This document shows positions 26,152 through 38,051 of a stretch of 64,000 nucleotides of DNA, in pieces. The translations under genes and the position numbers were made by a program. The notes beneath the pieces are model-generated. The model was not told where the DNA came from. It made no database searches and saw only the letters and a list, made by a program, of their open reading frames with translations. Positions within the stretch are counted from its first letter, which is position 1. Every line of letters begins with the position of its first letter. The DNA comes from Sacculina carcini (lineage: Eukaryota; Arthropoda; Thecostraca; Sacculinidae): positions 7,724,493 through 7,788,492 of the forward strand of contig OU696587.1 in NCBI GenBank assembly GCA_916048095.2. The letters are read 5' to 3'.

Positions 26152-29100
26152 AAGTGTGCCCTAAGTGTGCCCTAAGTGTTACCTAAGTGTGCCCTAAGTG
26201 TTACCCAAGTGTGCCCTAAGTGTTACCTAAGTGTATCCTAAGTGTTACCTAAGTGTTACCTAAGTGTTACCTAAGTGTTACCCAAGTGTTACCTAAGTGT
26301 TACCCAAGTGTTACCTAAGTGTGCCCTAAGTGTGCCCTAAGTGTTACCTAAGTGTGCCCTAAGTGTTACCTAAGTGTGCCCTAAGTGTTACCTAAGTGTG
26401 CCCTAAGTGTGCCCTAAGTGTTACCTAAGTGTGCCCTATGTGTTACCTAAGTGTGCCCTAAGTGTTACCCAAGTGTGCCCTAAGTGTTACCTAACTGTGC
26501 CCCAACTGTTACCTAAGTGTTACCTAAGTGTTACCTAAGTGTGCCCTAAGTGTTACCTAAGTGTGCCCTAAGTGTTACCTAAGTGTGCCCTAAGTGTTAC
26601 CTAAGTGTTACCTAAGTGTTACCTAAGTGTTACCTAAGTGTTACCTAAGTGTGCCCTAAGTGTTACCTAAGTGTGCCCTAAGTGTTACCTAAGTGTGCCC
26701 TAAGTGTTACCTAAGTGTGCCCTAACTGTTACCTAAGTGTGCCCTAAGTGTTACCTAAGTGTTACCTAAGTGTGCCCTAACTGTTACCTAAGTGTGCCCT
26801 AACTGTTACCTAAGTGTGCCCTAAGTGTGCCCTAACTGTTACCTAAGTGTGCCCTAAGTGTTACCTAAGTGTGCCCTAAGTGTTACCTAAGTGTTACCTA
26901 AGTGTGCCCTAAGTGTGCCCTAAGTGTTACCTAAGTGTTACCTAAGTGTGCCCTAAGTGTTACCTAAGTGTTACCTAAGTGTGCCCTAAGTGTTACCTAA
27001 GTGTGCCCTAAGTGTTACCTAAGTGTGCCCTAAGTGTTACCTAAGTGTGCCCTAAGTGTTACCTAAGTGTGCCCTAAGTGTTACCTAAGTGTTACCTAAG
27101 TGTTACCTAAGTGTTACCTAAGTGTTACCCAAGTGTTACCTAAGTGTGCCCTAAGTGTGCCCTAAGTGTTACCTAAGTGTGCCCTAAGTGTTACCTAAGT
27201 GTGCCCTAAGTGTTACCTAAGTGTGCCCTAAGTGTTACCTAAGTATGCCCTAAGTGTTGCCTAAGTGTGCCCTAAGTGTTACCTAAGTGTGCCCTAAGTG
27301 TGCCCTAAGTGTTACCTAAGTGTGCCCTAAGTGTTACCCAAGTGTGCCCTAAGTGTTACCTAAGTGTATCCTAAGTGTTACCTAAGTGTTACCTAAGTGT
27401 TACCTAAGTGTTACCCAAGTGTTACCTAAGTGTTACCCAAGTGTTACCTAAGTGTGCCCTAAGTGTGCCCTAACTGTTACCTAAGTGTTACCTAAGTGTT
27501 ACCTAAGTGTGCCCTAAGGGTTACCTAAGTGTGCCCTAACTGTTACCTAAGTGTGCCCTAAGTGTTACTTAAGTGTTACCTAAGTGTGCCCTAACTGTTA
27601 CCTACGTGTGCCCTAAGTGTAGCCTAAGTGTTACCTAAGTGTTACCTAAGTGTTACCTAAGTGTTACCTAAGTGTACCCTAAGTGTACCCTAAGTGTTAC
27701 CTAAGTGTTACCTAAGTGTTACCTAAGTGTTACCTAATTGTGCCCTAAGTGTGCCCTAAGTGTGCCCTAAGTGTTACCCAAGTGTGCCCTAAGTGTTACC
27801 TATGTGTGCCCTAAGTGTTACCTAAGTGTGCCCTAAGTGTTACCTAAGTGTGCCCTAAGTGTTACCTAAGTGTGCCCTAAGTGTTACCTAACTGTGCCCC
27901 AACTGTTACCCAAGTGTTACCTAAGTGTTACCTAAGTGTGCCCTAAGTGTTACCTAACTGTTACCTAAGTGTTACCTAAGTGTTACCTAAGTGTGCCCTA
28001 AGTGTGCCCTAAGTGTTACCTAAGTGTTACCTAAGTGTTACCTAAGTGTTACCTAAGTGTGCCCTAAGTGTGCCCTAAGTGTTACCTAAGTATGCCCTAA
28101 GTGTTGCCTAAGTGTGCCCTAAGTGTGCCCTAAGTGTTACCTAAGTGTGCCCTAAGTGTTACCCAAGTGTGCCCTAAGTGTTACCTAAGTGTATCCTAAG
28201 TGTTACCTAAGTGTTACCTAAGTGTTACCTAAGTGTTACCCAAGTGTTACCTAAGTGTTACCCAAGTGTTACCTAAGTGTGCCCTAAGTGTGCCCTAAGT
28301 GTTACCTAAGTGTGCCCTAAGTGTTACCTAAGTGTGCCCTAAGTGTGCCCTAAGTGTTACCTAAGTGTGCCCTAAGTGTTACCTAAGTGTGCCCTAAGTG
28401 TTACCCAAGTGTGCCCTAAGTGTTACCTAACTGTGCCCCAACTGTTACCTAAGTGTTACCTAAGTGTTACCTAAGTGTGCCCTAAGTGTTACCTAAGTGT
28501 GCCCTAAGTGTTACCTAAGTGTGCCCTAAGTGTTACCTAAGTGTTACCTAAGTGTTACCTAAGTGTTACCTAAGTGTTACCTAAGTGTGCCCTAAGTGTT
28601 ACCTAAGTGTGCCCTAAGTGTTACCTAAGTGTGCCCTAAGTGTTACCTAAGTGTGCCCTAACTGTTACCTAAGTGTGCCCTAAGTGTTACCTAAGTGTTA
28701 CCTAAGTGTGCCCTAACTGTTACCTAAGTGTGCCCTAACTGTTACCTAAGTGTGCCCTAAGTGTGCCCTAACTGTTACCTAAGTGTGCCCTAAGTGTTAC
28801 CTAAGTGTGCCCTAAGTGTTACCTAAGTGTTACCTAAGTGTGCCCTAAGTGTGCCCTAAGTGTTACCTAAGTGTTACCTAAGTGTGCCCTAAGTGTTACC
28901 TAAGTGTTACCTAAGTGTGCCCTAAGTGTTACCTAAGTGTTACCTAAGTGTTACCTAAGTGTTACCTAAGTGTTACCTAAGTGTGCCCTAAGTGTGCCCT
29001 AACTGTTACCTAAGTGTGCCCTAAGTGTTACCTAAGTGTTACCTATGTGTGCCCTAACTGTTACCTAAGTGTGCCCTAATTGTTACCTAAGTGTGCCCTA

Positions 29101-29517
29101 ACTGTTACCTAAGTGTTACCTAAGTGTTACCTAAGTGTGCCCTAAGTGTTACCTAAGTGTGCCCTAACTGTTACCTAAGTGTGCCCTAAGTGTTACTTAA
29201 GTGTTACCTAAGTGTGCCCTAACTGTTACCTAAGTGTGCCCTAAGTGTAGCCTAAGTGTTACCTAAGTGTTACCTAAGTGTTACCTAAGTGTACCCTAAG
29301 TGTACCCTAAGTGATACCTAAGTGTTACCTAAGTGTTACCTAAGTGTTACCTAAGTGTGCCCTAAGTGTGCCCTAAGTGTGCCCTAAGTGTGCCCTAAGT
29401 GTTACCTAAGTGTGCCCTAAGTGTTACCTATGTGTGCCCTAAGTGTTACCTAAGTGTGCCCTAAGTGTTACCTAAGTGTGCCCTAAGTGTTACCTAAGTG
29501 TGCCCTAAGTGTTACCT

Positions 29518-29715
29518 AACTGTGCCCCAACTTTTACCTAAGTGTTACCTAAGTGTTACCTAAGTGTGCCCTAAGTGTTACCTAACTGTTACCTAAGTGT
29601 TACCTAAGTGTTACCTAAGTGTGCCCTAAGTGTGCCCTAAGTGTTACCTAAGTGTTACCTAAGTGTGCCCTAAGTGTGCCCTAAGTGTTACCTAAGTATG
29701 CCCTAAGTGTTGCCT
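29518..29715. repeat. Module core copy 13
   Basis: Copy of 24,336 at offset 5,182. The downstream AAGTGTATCCT seen at 24,633 is replaced here, at 29,815, by a plain B unit, a two-base difference. Confidence 0.9.
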
Positions 29716-30056
29716 AAGTGTGCCCTAAGTGTTACCTAAGTGTGCCCTAAGTGTGCCCTAAGTGTTACCTAAGTGTGCCCTAAGTGTTACCTAAGTGTGC
29801 CCTAAGTGTTACCTAAGTGTGCCCTAAGTGTTACCTAAGTGTTACCTAAGTGTTACCCAAGTGTTACCTAAGTGTTACCTAAGTGTTACCCAAGTGTTAC
29901 CCAAGTGTTACCTAAGTGTTACCTAAGTGTGCCCTAAGTGTTACCTAAGTGTGCCCTAAGTGTTACCTAACTGTTACCTAAGTGTTACCTAAGTGTTACC
30001 TAAGTGTGCCCTAAGTGTGCCCTAAGTGTTACCTAAGTGTGCCCTAAGTGTTACCT

Positions 30057-30068
30057 AAGTGTTGCCCT
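30057..30068. repeat. 12-bp variant unit 5
   Basis: Same unit, 5,182 bp after the fourth and 363 bp after 29,694. No further net register change occurs to the window end. Confidence 0.95.
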
Positions 30069-31113
30069 AAGTGTTGCCTAAGTGTGCCCTAAGTGTTACC
30101 TAAGTGTGCCCTAAGTGTGCCCTAAGTGTGCCCTAAGTGTTACCTAAGTGTGCCCTAAGTGTTACCTAAGTGTATCCTAAGTGTTACCTAAGTGTTACCT
30201 AAGTGTTACCCAAGTGTTACCTAAGTGTTACCTAAGTGTTACCTAAGTGTTACCTAAGTGTGCCCTAACTGTTACCTAAGTGTGCCCTAAGTGTTACCTA
30301 AGTGTTACCTAAGTGTTACCTAAGTGTTACCTAAGTGTTACCTAAGTGTGCCCTAACTGTTACCTAAGTGTGCCCTAAGTGTGCCCTAAGTGTTACCTAA
30401 GTGTGCCCTAACTGTTACCTAAGTGTGCCCTAAGTGTTACCTAAGTGTGCCCTAAGTGTTACCTAAGTGTGCCCTAAGTGTTACCTAAGTGTTACCCAAG
30501 TGTGCCCTAACTGTTACCTAAGTGTGCCCTAACTGTTACCTAAGTGTGCCCTAAGTGTTACCTAAGTGTGCCCTAAGTGTTACCTAAGTGTTACCTAAGT
30601 GTGCCCTAAGTGTTACCTAAGTGTGCCCTAAGTGTTACCCAAGTGTGCCCTAAGTGTTACCTAACTGTGCCCCAACTGTTACCTAAGTGTTACTTAAGTG
30701 TTACCTAAGTGTGCCCTAACTGTTACCTAAGTGTTACCTAAGTGTTACCTAAGTGTGCCCTAAGTGTTACCTAAGTGTGCCCTAACTGTTACCTAAGTGT
30801 GCCCTAAGTGTTACTTAAGTGTTACCTAAGTGTGCCCTAACTGTTACCTAAGTGTGCCCTAAGTGTAGCCTAAGTGTTACCTAAGTGTTACCTAAGTGTT
30901 ACCTAAGTGTACCCTAAGTGTACCCTAAGTGATACCTAAGTGTTACCTAAGTGTTACCTAAGTGTTACCTAAGTGTGCCCTAAGTGTGCCCTAAGTGTGC
31001 CCTAAGTGTGCCCTAAGTGTTACCTAAGTGTGCCCTAAGTGTTACCTATGTGTGCCCTAAGTGTTACCTAAGTGTGCCCTAAGTGTTACCTAAGTGTGCC
31101 CTAAGTGTTACCT

Positions 31114-31333
31114 AACTGTGCCCCAACTTTTACCTAAGTGTTACCTAAGTGTTACCTAAGTGTGCCCTAAGTGTTACCTAACTGTTACCTAAGTGTTACC
31201 TAAGTGTTACCTAAGTGTGCCCTAAGTGTGCCCTAAGTGTTACCTAAGTGTTACCTAAGTGTTACCTAAGTGTTACCTAAGTGTGCCCTAAGTGTGCCCT
31301 AAGTGTTACCTAAGTATGCCCTAAGTGTTGCCT
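31114..31333. repeat. Module core copy 14 (18-unit spacing)
   Basis: Copy of 25,932 at offset 5,182. Confidence 0.9.
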
Positions 31334-34300
31334 AAGTGTGCCCTAAGTGTGCCCTAAGTGTTACCTAAGTGTGCCCTAAGTGTTACCCAAGTGTGCCCTA
31401 AGTGTTACCTAAGTGTATCCTAAGTGTTACCTAAGTGTTACCTAAGTGTTACCTAAGTGTTACCTAAGTGTTACCTAAGTGTTACCCAAGTGTTACCTAA
31501 GTGTGCCCTAAGTGTGCCCTAAGTGTTACCTAAGTGTGCCCTAAGTGTTACCTAAGTGTGCCCTAAGTGTTACCTAAGTGTGCCCTAAGTGTGCCCTAAG
31601 TGTTACCTAAGTGTGCCCTATGTGTTACCTAAGTGTGCCCTAAGTGTTACCCAAGTGTGCCCTAAGTGTTACCTAACTGTGCCCCAACTGTTACCTAAGT
31701 GTTACCTAAGTGTTACCTAAGTGTGCCCTAAGTGTTACCTAAGTGTGCCCTAAGTGTTACCTAAGTGTGCCCTAAGTGTTACCTAAGTGTTACCTAAGTG
31801 TTACCTAAGTGTTACCTAAGTGTTACCTAAGTGTGCCCTAAGTGTTACCTAAGTGTGCCCTAAGTGTTACCTAAGTGTGCCCTAAGTGTTACCTAAGTGT
31901 GCCCTAACTGTTACCTAAGTGTGCCCTAAGTGTTACCTAAGTGTTACCTAAGTGTGCCCTAACTGTTACCTAAGTGTGCCCTAACTGTTACCTAAGTGTG
32001 CCCTAAGTGTGCCCTAACTGTTACCTAAGTGTGCCCTAAGTGTTACCTAAGTGTGCCCTAAGTGTTACCTAAGTGTTACCTAAGTGTGCCCTAAGTGTGC
32101 CCTAAGTGTTACCTAAGTGTTACCTAAGTGTGCCCTAAGTGTTACCTAAGTGTTACCTAAGTGTGCCCTAAGTGTTACCTAAGTGTGCCCTAAGTGTTAC
32201 CTAAGTGTGCCCTAAGTGTTACCTAAGTGTGCCCTAAGTGTTACCTAAGTGTGCCCTAAGTGTTACCTAAGTGTTACCTAAGTGTTACCTAAGTGTTACC
32301 TAAGTGTTACCCAAGTGTTACCTAAGTGTGCCCTAAGTGTGCCCTAAGTGTTACCTAAGTGTGCCCTAAGTGTTACCTAAGTGTGCCCTAAGTGTTACCT
32401 AAGTGTGCCCTAAGTGTTACCTAAGTATGCCCTAAGTGTTGCCTAAGTGTGCCCTAAGTGTTACCTAAGTGTGCCCTAAGTGTGCCCTAAGTGTTACCTA
32501 AGTGTGCCCTAAGTGTTACCCAAGTGTGCCCTAAGTGTTACCTAAGTGTATCCTAAGTGTTACCTAAGTGTTACCTAAGTGTTACCTAAGTGTTACCCAA
32601 GTGTTACCTAAGTGTTACCCAAGTGTTACCTAAGTGTGCCCTAAGTGTGCCCTAACTGTTACCTAAGTGTTACCTAAGTGTTACCTAAGTGTGCCCTAAG
32701 TGTTACCTAAGTGTGCCCTAACTGTTACCTAAGTGTGCCCTAAGTGTTACTTAAGTGTTACCTAAGTGTGCCCTAACTGTTACCTACGTGTGCCCTAAGT
32801 GTAGCCTAAGTGTTACCTAAGTGTTACCTAAGTGTTACCTAAGTGTTACCTAAGTGTACCCTAAGTGTACCCTAAGTGTTACCTAAGTGTTACCTAAGTG
32901 TTACCTAAGTGTTACCTAATTGTGCCCTAAGTGTGCCCTAAGTGTGCCCTAAGTGTTACCCAAGTGTGCCCTAAGTGTTACCTAAGTGTGCCCTAAGTGT
33001 TACCTAAGTGTGCCCTAAGTGTTACCTAAGTGTGCCCTAAGTGTTACCTAAGTGTGCCCTAAGTGTTACCTAACTGTGCCCCAACTGTTACCCAAGTGTT
33101 ACCTAAGTGTTACCTAAGTGTGCCCTAAGTGTTACCTAACTGTTACCTAAGTGTTACCTAAGTGTTACCTAAGTGTGCCCTAAGTGTGCCCTAAGTGTTA
33201 CCTAAGTGTTACCTAAGTGTTACCTAAGTGTTACCTAAGTGTGCCCTAAGTGTGCCCTAAGTGTTACCTAAGTATGCCCTAAGTGTTGCCTAAGTGTGCC
33301 CTAAGTGTGCCCTAAGTGTTACCTAAGTGTGCCCTAAGTGTTACCCAAGTGTGCCCTAAGTGTTACCTAAGTGTATCCTAAGTGTTACCTAAGTGTTACC
33401 TAAGTGTTACCTAAGTGTTACCCAAGTGTTACCTAAGTGTTACCCAAGTGTTACCTAAGTGTGCCCTAAGTGTGCCCTAAGTGTTACCTAAGTGTGCCCT
33501 AAGTGTTACCTAAGTGTGCCCTAAGTGTGCCCTAAGTGTTACCTAAGTGTGCCCTAAGTGTTACCTAAGTGTGCCCTAAGTGTTACCCAAGTGTGCCCTA
33601 AGTGTTACCTAACTGTGCCCCAACTGTTACCTAAGTGTTACCTAAGTGTTACCTAAGTGTGCCCTAAGTGTTACCTAAGTGTGCCCTAAGTGTTACCTAA
33701 GTGTGCCCTAAGTGTTACCTAAGTGTTACCTAAGTGTTACCTAAGTGTTACCTAAGTGTTACCTAAGTGTGCCCTAAGTGTTACCTAAGTGTGCCCTAAG
33801 TGTTACCTAAGTGTGCCCTAAGTGTTACCTAAGTGTGCCCTAACTGTTACCTAAGTGTGCCCTAAGTGTTACCTAAGTGTTACCTAAGTGTGCCCTAACT
33901 GTTACCTAAGTGTGCCCTAACTGTTACCTAAGTGTGCCCTAAGTGTGCCCTAACTGTTACCTAAGTGTGCCCTAAGTGTTACCTAAGTGTGCCCTAAGTG
34001 TTACCTAAGTGTTACCTAAGTGTGCCCTAAGTGTGCCCTAAGTGTTACCTAAGTGTTACCTAAGTGTGCCCTAAGTGTTACCTAAGTGTTACCTAAGTGT
34101 GCCCTAAGTGTTACCTAAGTGTTACCTAAGTGTTACCTAAGTGTTACCTAAGTGTTACCTAAGTGTGCCCTAAGTGTGCCCTAAGTGTTACCTAAGTGTG
34201 CCCTAAGTGTTACCTAAGTGTGCCCTAAGTGTTACCTAAGTGTGCCCTAAGTGTTACCTAAGTGTTACCTAAGTGTTACCTAAGTGTTACCTAAGTGTTA

Positions 34301-34739
34301 CCCAAGTGTTACCTAAGTGTGCCCTAAGTGTGCCCTAAGTGTTACCTAAGTGTGCCCTAAGTGTTACCTAAGTGTGCCCTAAGTGTTACCTAAGTGTGCC
34401 CTAAGTGTTACCTAAGTATGCCCTAAGTGTTGCCTAAGTGTGCCCTAAGTGTTACCTAAGTGTGCCCTAAGTGTGCCCTAAGTGTTACCTAAGTGTGCCC
34501 TAAGTGTTACCCAAGTGTGCCCTAAGTGTTACCTAAGTGTATCCTAAGTGTTACCTAAGTGTTACCTAAGTGTTACCCAAGTGTTACCTAAGTGTTACCC
34601 AAGTGTTACCTAAGTGTGCCCTAAGTGTGCCCTAAGTGTTACCTAAGTGTGTCCTAAGTGTTACCTAAGTGTGCCCTAAGTGTTACCTAAGTGTGCCCTA
34701 AGTGTGCCCTAAGTGTTACCTAAGTGTGCCCTAAGTGTT

Positions 34740-36495
34740 ACCTAAGTGTGCCCTAAGTGTTACCTAAGTGTGCCCTAAGTGTTACCTAAGTGTGCCCTAA
34801 GTGTTACCTAAGTGTGCCCTAAGTGTTACCTAAGTGTGCCCTAAGTGTTACCTAAGTGTGCCCTAAGTGTGCCCTAAGTGTGCCCTAAGTGTTACCTAAG
34901 TGTGCCCTAACTGTTACCTAAGTGTTACCTAAGTGTTACCTAAGTGTTACCTAAGTGTTACCTAAGTGTGCCCTAAGTGTTACCTAACTGTTACCTAAGT
35001 GTTACCTAAGTGTTACCTAAGTGTGCCCTAAGTGTGCCCTAAGTGTTACCTAAGTGTTACCTAAGTGTGCCCTAAGTGTGCCCTAAGTGTTACCTAAGTA
35101 TGCCCTAAGTGTTGCCTAAGTGTGCCCTAAGTGTTACCTAAGTGTGCCCTAAGTGTGCCCTAAGTGTTACCTAAGTGTGCCCTAAGTGTTACCCAAGTGT
35201 GCCCTAAGTGTTACCTAAGTGTATCCTAAGTGTTACCTAAGTGTTACCTAAGTGTTACCTAAGTGTTACCCAAGTGTTACCTAAGTGTTACCCAAGTGTT
35301 ACCTAAGTGTGCCCTAAGTGTGCCCTAAGTGTTACCTAAGTGTGCCCTAAGTGTTACCTAAGTGTGCCCTAAGTGTTACCTAAGTGTGCCCTAAGTGTGC
35401 CCTAAGTGTTACCTAAGTGTCCCCTAAGTGTTACCTAAGTGTGCCCTAAGTGTTACCTAAGTGTGCCCTAAGTGTTACCTAAGTGTGCCCTAAGTGTTAC
35501 CTAAGTGTGCCCTAAGTGTTACCTAAGTGTGCCCTAAGTGTGCCCTAAGTGTGCCCTAAGTGTTACCTAAGTGTGCCCTAACTGTTACCTAAGTGTTACC
35601 TAAGTGTTACCTAAGTGTTACCTAAGTGTTACCTAAGTGTGCCCTAAGTGTTACCTAAGTGTGCCCTAAGTGTTACCTAAGTGTGCCCTAAGTGTTACCT
35701 AAGTGTGCCCTAAGTGTTACCTAAGTGTGCCCTAACTGTTACCTAAGTGTGCCCTAACTGTTACCTAAGTGTGCCCTAAGTGTTACCTAAGTGTTACCTA
35801 AGTGTGCCCTAACTGTTACCTAAGTGTGCCCTAACTGTTACCTAAGTGTGCCCTAAGTGTGCCCTAACTGTTACCTAAGTGTGCCCTAAGTGTTACCTAA
35901 GTGTGCCCTAAGTGTTACCTAAGTGTTACCTAAGTGTGCCCTAACTGTTACCTAAGTGTGCCCTAACTGTTACCTAAGTGTGCCCTAAGTGTTACCTAAG
36001 TGTTACCTAAGTGTGCCCTAAGTGTTACCTAAGTGTGCCCTAAGTGTGCCCTAAGTGTTACCTAAGTGTGCCCTAAGTGTTACCTAAGTGTGCCCTAAGT
36101 GTTACCTAAGTGTGCCCTAAGTGTTACCTAAGTGTGCCCTAAGTGTTACCTAAGTGTGCCCTAAGTGTTACCTAAGTGTGCCCTAAGTGTGCCCTAAGTG
36201 TGCCCTAAGTGTTACCTAAGTGTGCCCTAACTGTTACCTAAGTGTTACCTAAGTGTTACCTAAGTGTTACCTAAGTGTTACCTAAGTGTGCCCTAAGTGT
36301 TACCTAAGTGTGCCCTAAGTGTTACCTAAGTGTGCCCTAAGTGTTACCTAAGTGTGCCCTAACTGTTACCTAAGTGTGCCCTAACTGTTACCTAAGTGTT
36401 ACCTAAGTGTTACCTAAGTGTGCCCTAAGTGTTACCTAAGTGTGCCCTAACTGTTACCTAAGTGTGCCCTAAGTGTTACTTAAGTGTTACCTAAG
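34740..36495. repeat. Distant copy of the 6.05-7.82 kb block
   Basis: Markers lie 28,693 bp from their partners: AACTGTTACCT 6,216 and 34,909; AAGTATGCCCT 6,403 and 35,096; AAGTGTCCCCT 6,722 and 35,415. By AAGTGTTACTT (7,800 and 36,471) the offset has dropped by two units. The next few hundred bases instead resemble 27.6 and 32.8 kb (AATTGTGCCCT at 36,647). Confidence 0.78.
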
Positions 36496-37074
36496 TGTGC
36501 CCTAACTGTTACCTACGTGTGCCCTAAGTGTAGCCTAAGTGTTACCTAAGTGTTACCTAAGTGTTACCTAAGTGTTACCTAAGTGTACCCTAAGTGTACC
36601 CTAAGTGTTACCTAAGTGTTACCTAAGTGTTACCTAAGTGTTACCTAATTGTGCCCTAAGTGTGCCCTAAGTGTGCCCTAAGTGTTACCCAAGTGTGCCC
36701 TAAGTGTTACCTATGTGTGCCCTAAGTGTTACCTAAGTGTGCCCTAAGTGTTACCTAAGTGTGCCCTAAGTGTTACCTAAGTGTGCCCTAAGTGTTACCT
36801 AACTGTGCCCCAACTGTTACCCAAGTGTTACCTAAGTGTTACCTAAGTGTGCCCTAAGTGTTACCTAAGTGTGCCCTAAGTGTTACCTAAGTGTTACCTA
36901 AGTGTGCCCTAAGTGTGCCCTAAGTGTTACCTAACTGTTACCTAAGTGTGCCCTAAGTGTGCCCTAAGTGTTACCTAAGTGTGCCCTAAGTGTTACCTAA
37001 GTGTGCCCTAAGTGTTACCTAAGTGTGCCCTAAGTGTTACCTAAGTGTGCCCTAAGTGTTACCTAAGTGTGCCC

Positions 37075-37545
37075 TAAGTGTTACCTAAGTGTTACCTAAG
37101 TGTTACCTAAGTGTTACCTAAGTGTTACCTAAGTGTTACCTAAGTGTTACCTAAGTGTTACCTAAGTGTTACTTAAGTGTTACCTAAGTGTGCCCTAACT
37201 GTTACCTACGTGTGCCCTATATGTTACCTAAGTGTTACCTAAGTGTTACCTAAGTGTTACCTAAGTGTGCCCTAACTGTTACCTAAGTGTGCCCTAAGTG
37301 TTACCTAAGTGTGCCCTAAGTGTTACCTAAGTGTTACCTAAGTGTTACCTAAGTGTTACCTAAGTGTTACCTAAGTGTTACCTAAGTGTTACCTAAGTGT
37401 GCCCTAACTGTTACCTAAGTGTGCCCTAAGTGTGCCCTAAGTGTTACCTAAGTGTGCCCTAACTGTTACCTAAGTGTGCCCTAAGTGTTACCTAAGTGTG
37501 CCCTAAGTGTTACCTAAGTGTGCCCTAAGTGTTACCTAAGTGTGC
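37075..37545. repeat. 506-bp duplication, left copy
   Basis: Carries AAGTGTTACTT (37,164), ACGTGTGCCCT (37,208) and ATATGTTACCT (37,219). All three recur 506 bp (46 units) later. The adjacent ACGTG and ATATG units are found together only here. Confidence 0.82.
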
Positions 37546-37580
37546 CCTAAGTGTTACCTAAGTGTGCCCTAAGTGTTACC

Positions 37581-38051
37581 TAAGTGTGCCCTAAGTGTTA
37601 CCTAAGTGTTACCTAAGTGTTACCTAAGTGTTACCTAAGTGTTACCTAAGTGTTACCTAAGTGTTACCTAAGTGTTACTTAAGTGTTACCTAAGTGTGCC
37701 CTAACTGTTACCTACGTGTGCCCTATATGTTACCTAAGTGTTACCTAAGTGTTACCTAAGTGTTACCTAAGTGTGCCCTAACTGTTACCTAAGTGTGCCC
37801 TAAGTGTTACCTAAGTGTGCCCTAAGTGTTACCTAAGTGTTACCTAAGTGTTACCTAAGTGTTACCTAAGTGTTACCTAAGTGTTACCTAAGTGTTACCT
37901 AAGTGTGCCCTAACTGTTACCTAAGTGTGCCCTAAGTGTGCCCTAAGTGTTACCTAAGTGTGCCCTAACTGTTACCTAAGTGTGCCCTAAGTGTTACCTA
38001 AGTGTGCCCTAAGTGTTACCTAAGTGTGCCCTAAGTGTTACCTAAGTGTTA
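37581..38051. repeat. 506-bp duplication, right copy
   Basis: Second copy, with markers at 37,670, 37,714 and 37,725. The ACGTGTGCCCT here is the last CpG I see in the window. Confidence 0.82.

Larger units (their letters stand above)
23725..29000. repeat. 5,182-bp tandem duplication, left copy
   Basis: 471 units with one 12-bp unit. Markers recur 5,182 bp later: AATTGTTACCT 23,896 and 29,078; ACGTGTGCCCT 27,604 and 32,786; AATTGTGCCCT 27,736 and 32,918; AAGTATGCCCT 24,512, 26,130, 27,241 and 28,088. Private to this copy is AAGGGTTACCT at 27,516. Confidence 0.88.
28907..34182. repeat. 5,182-bp tandem duplication, right copy
   Basis: The matched length slightly exceeds the offset, as expected for a head-to-tail duplication. 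It lost AAGTGTATCCT at 29,815 and ATGTGTGCCCT at 32,984 relative to the left copy. Confidence 0.88.
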
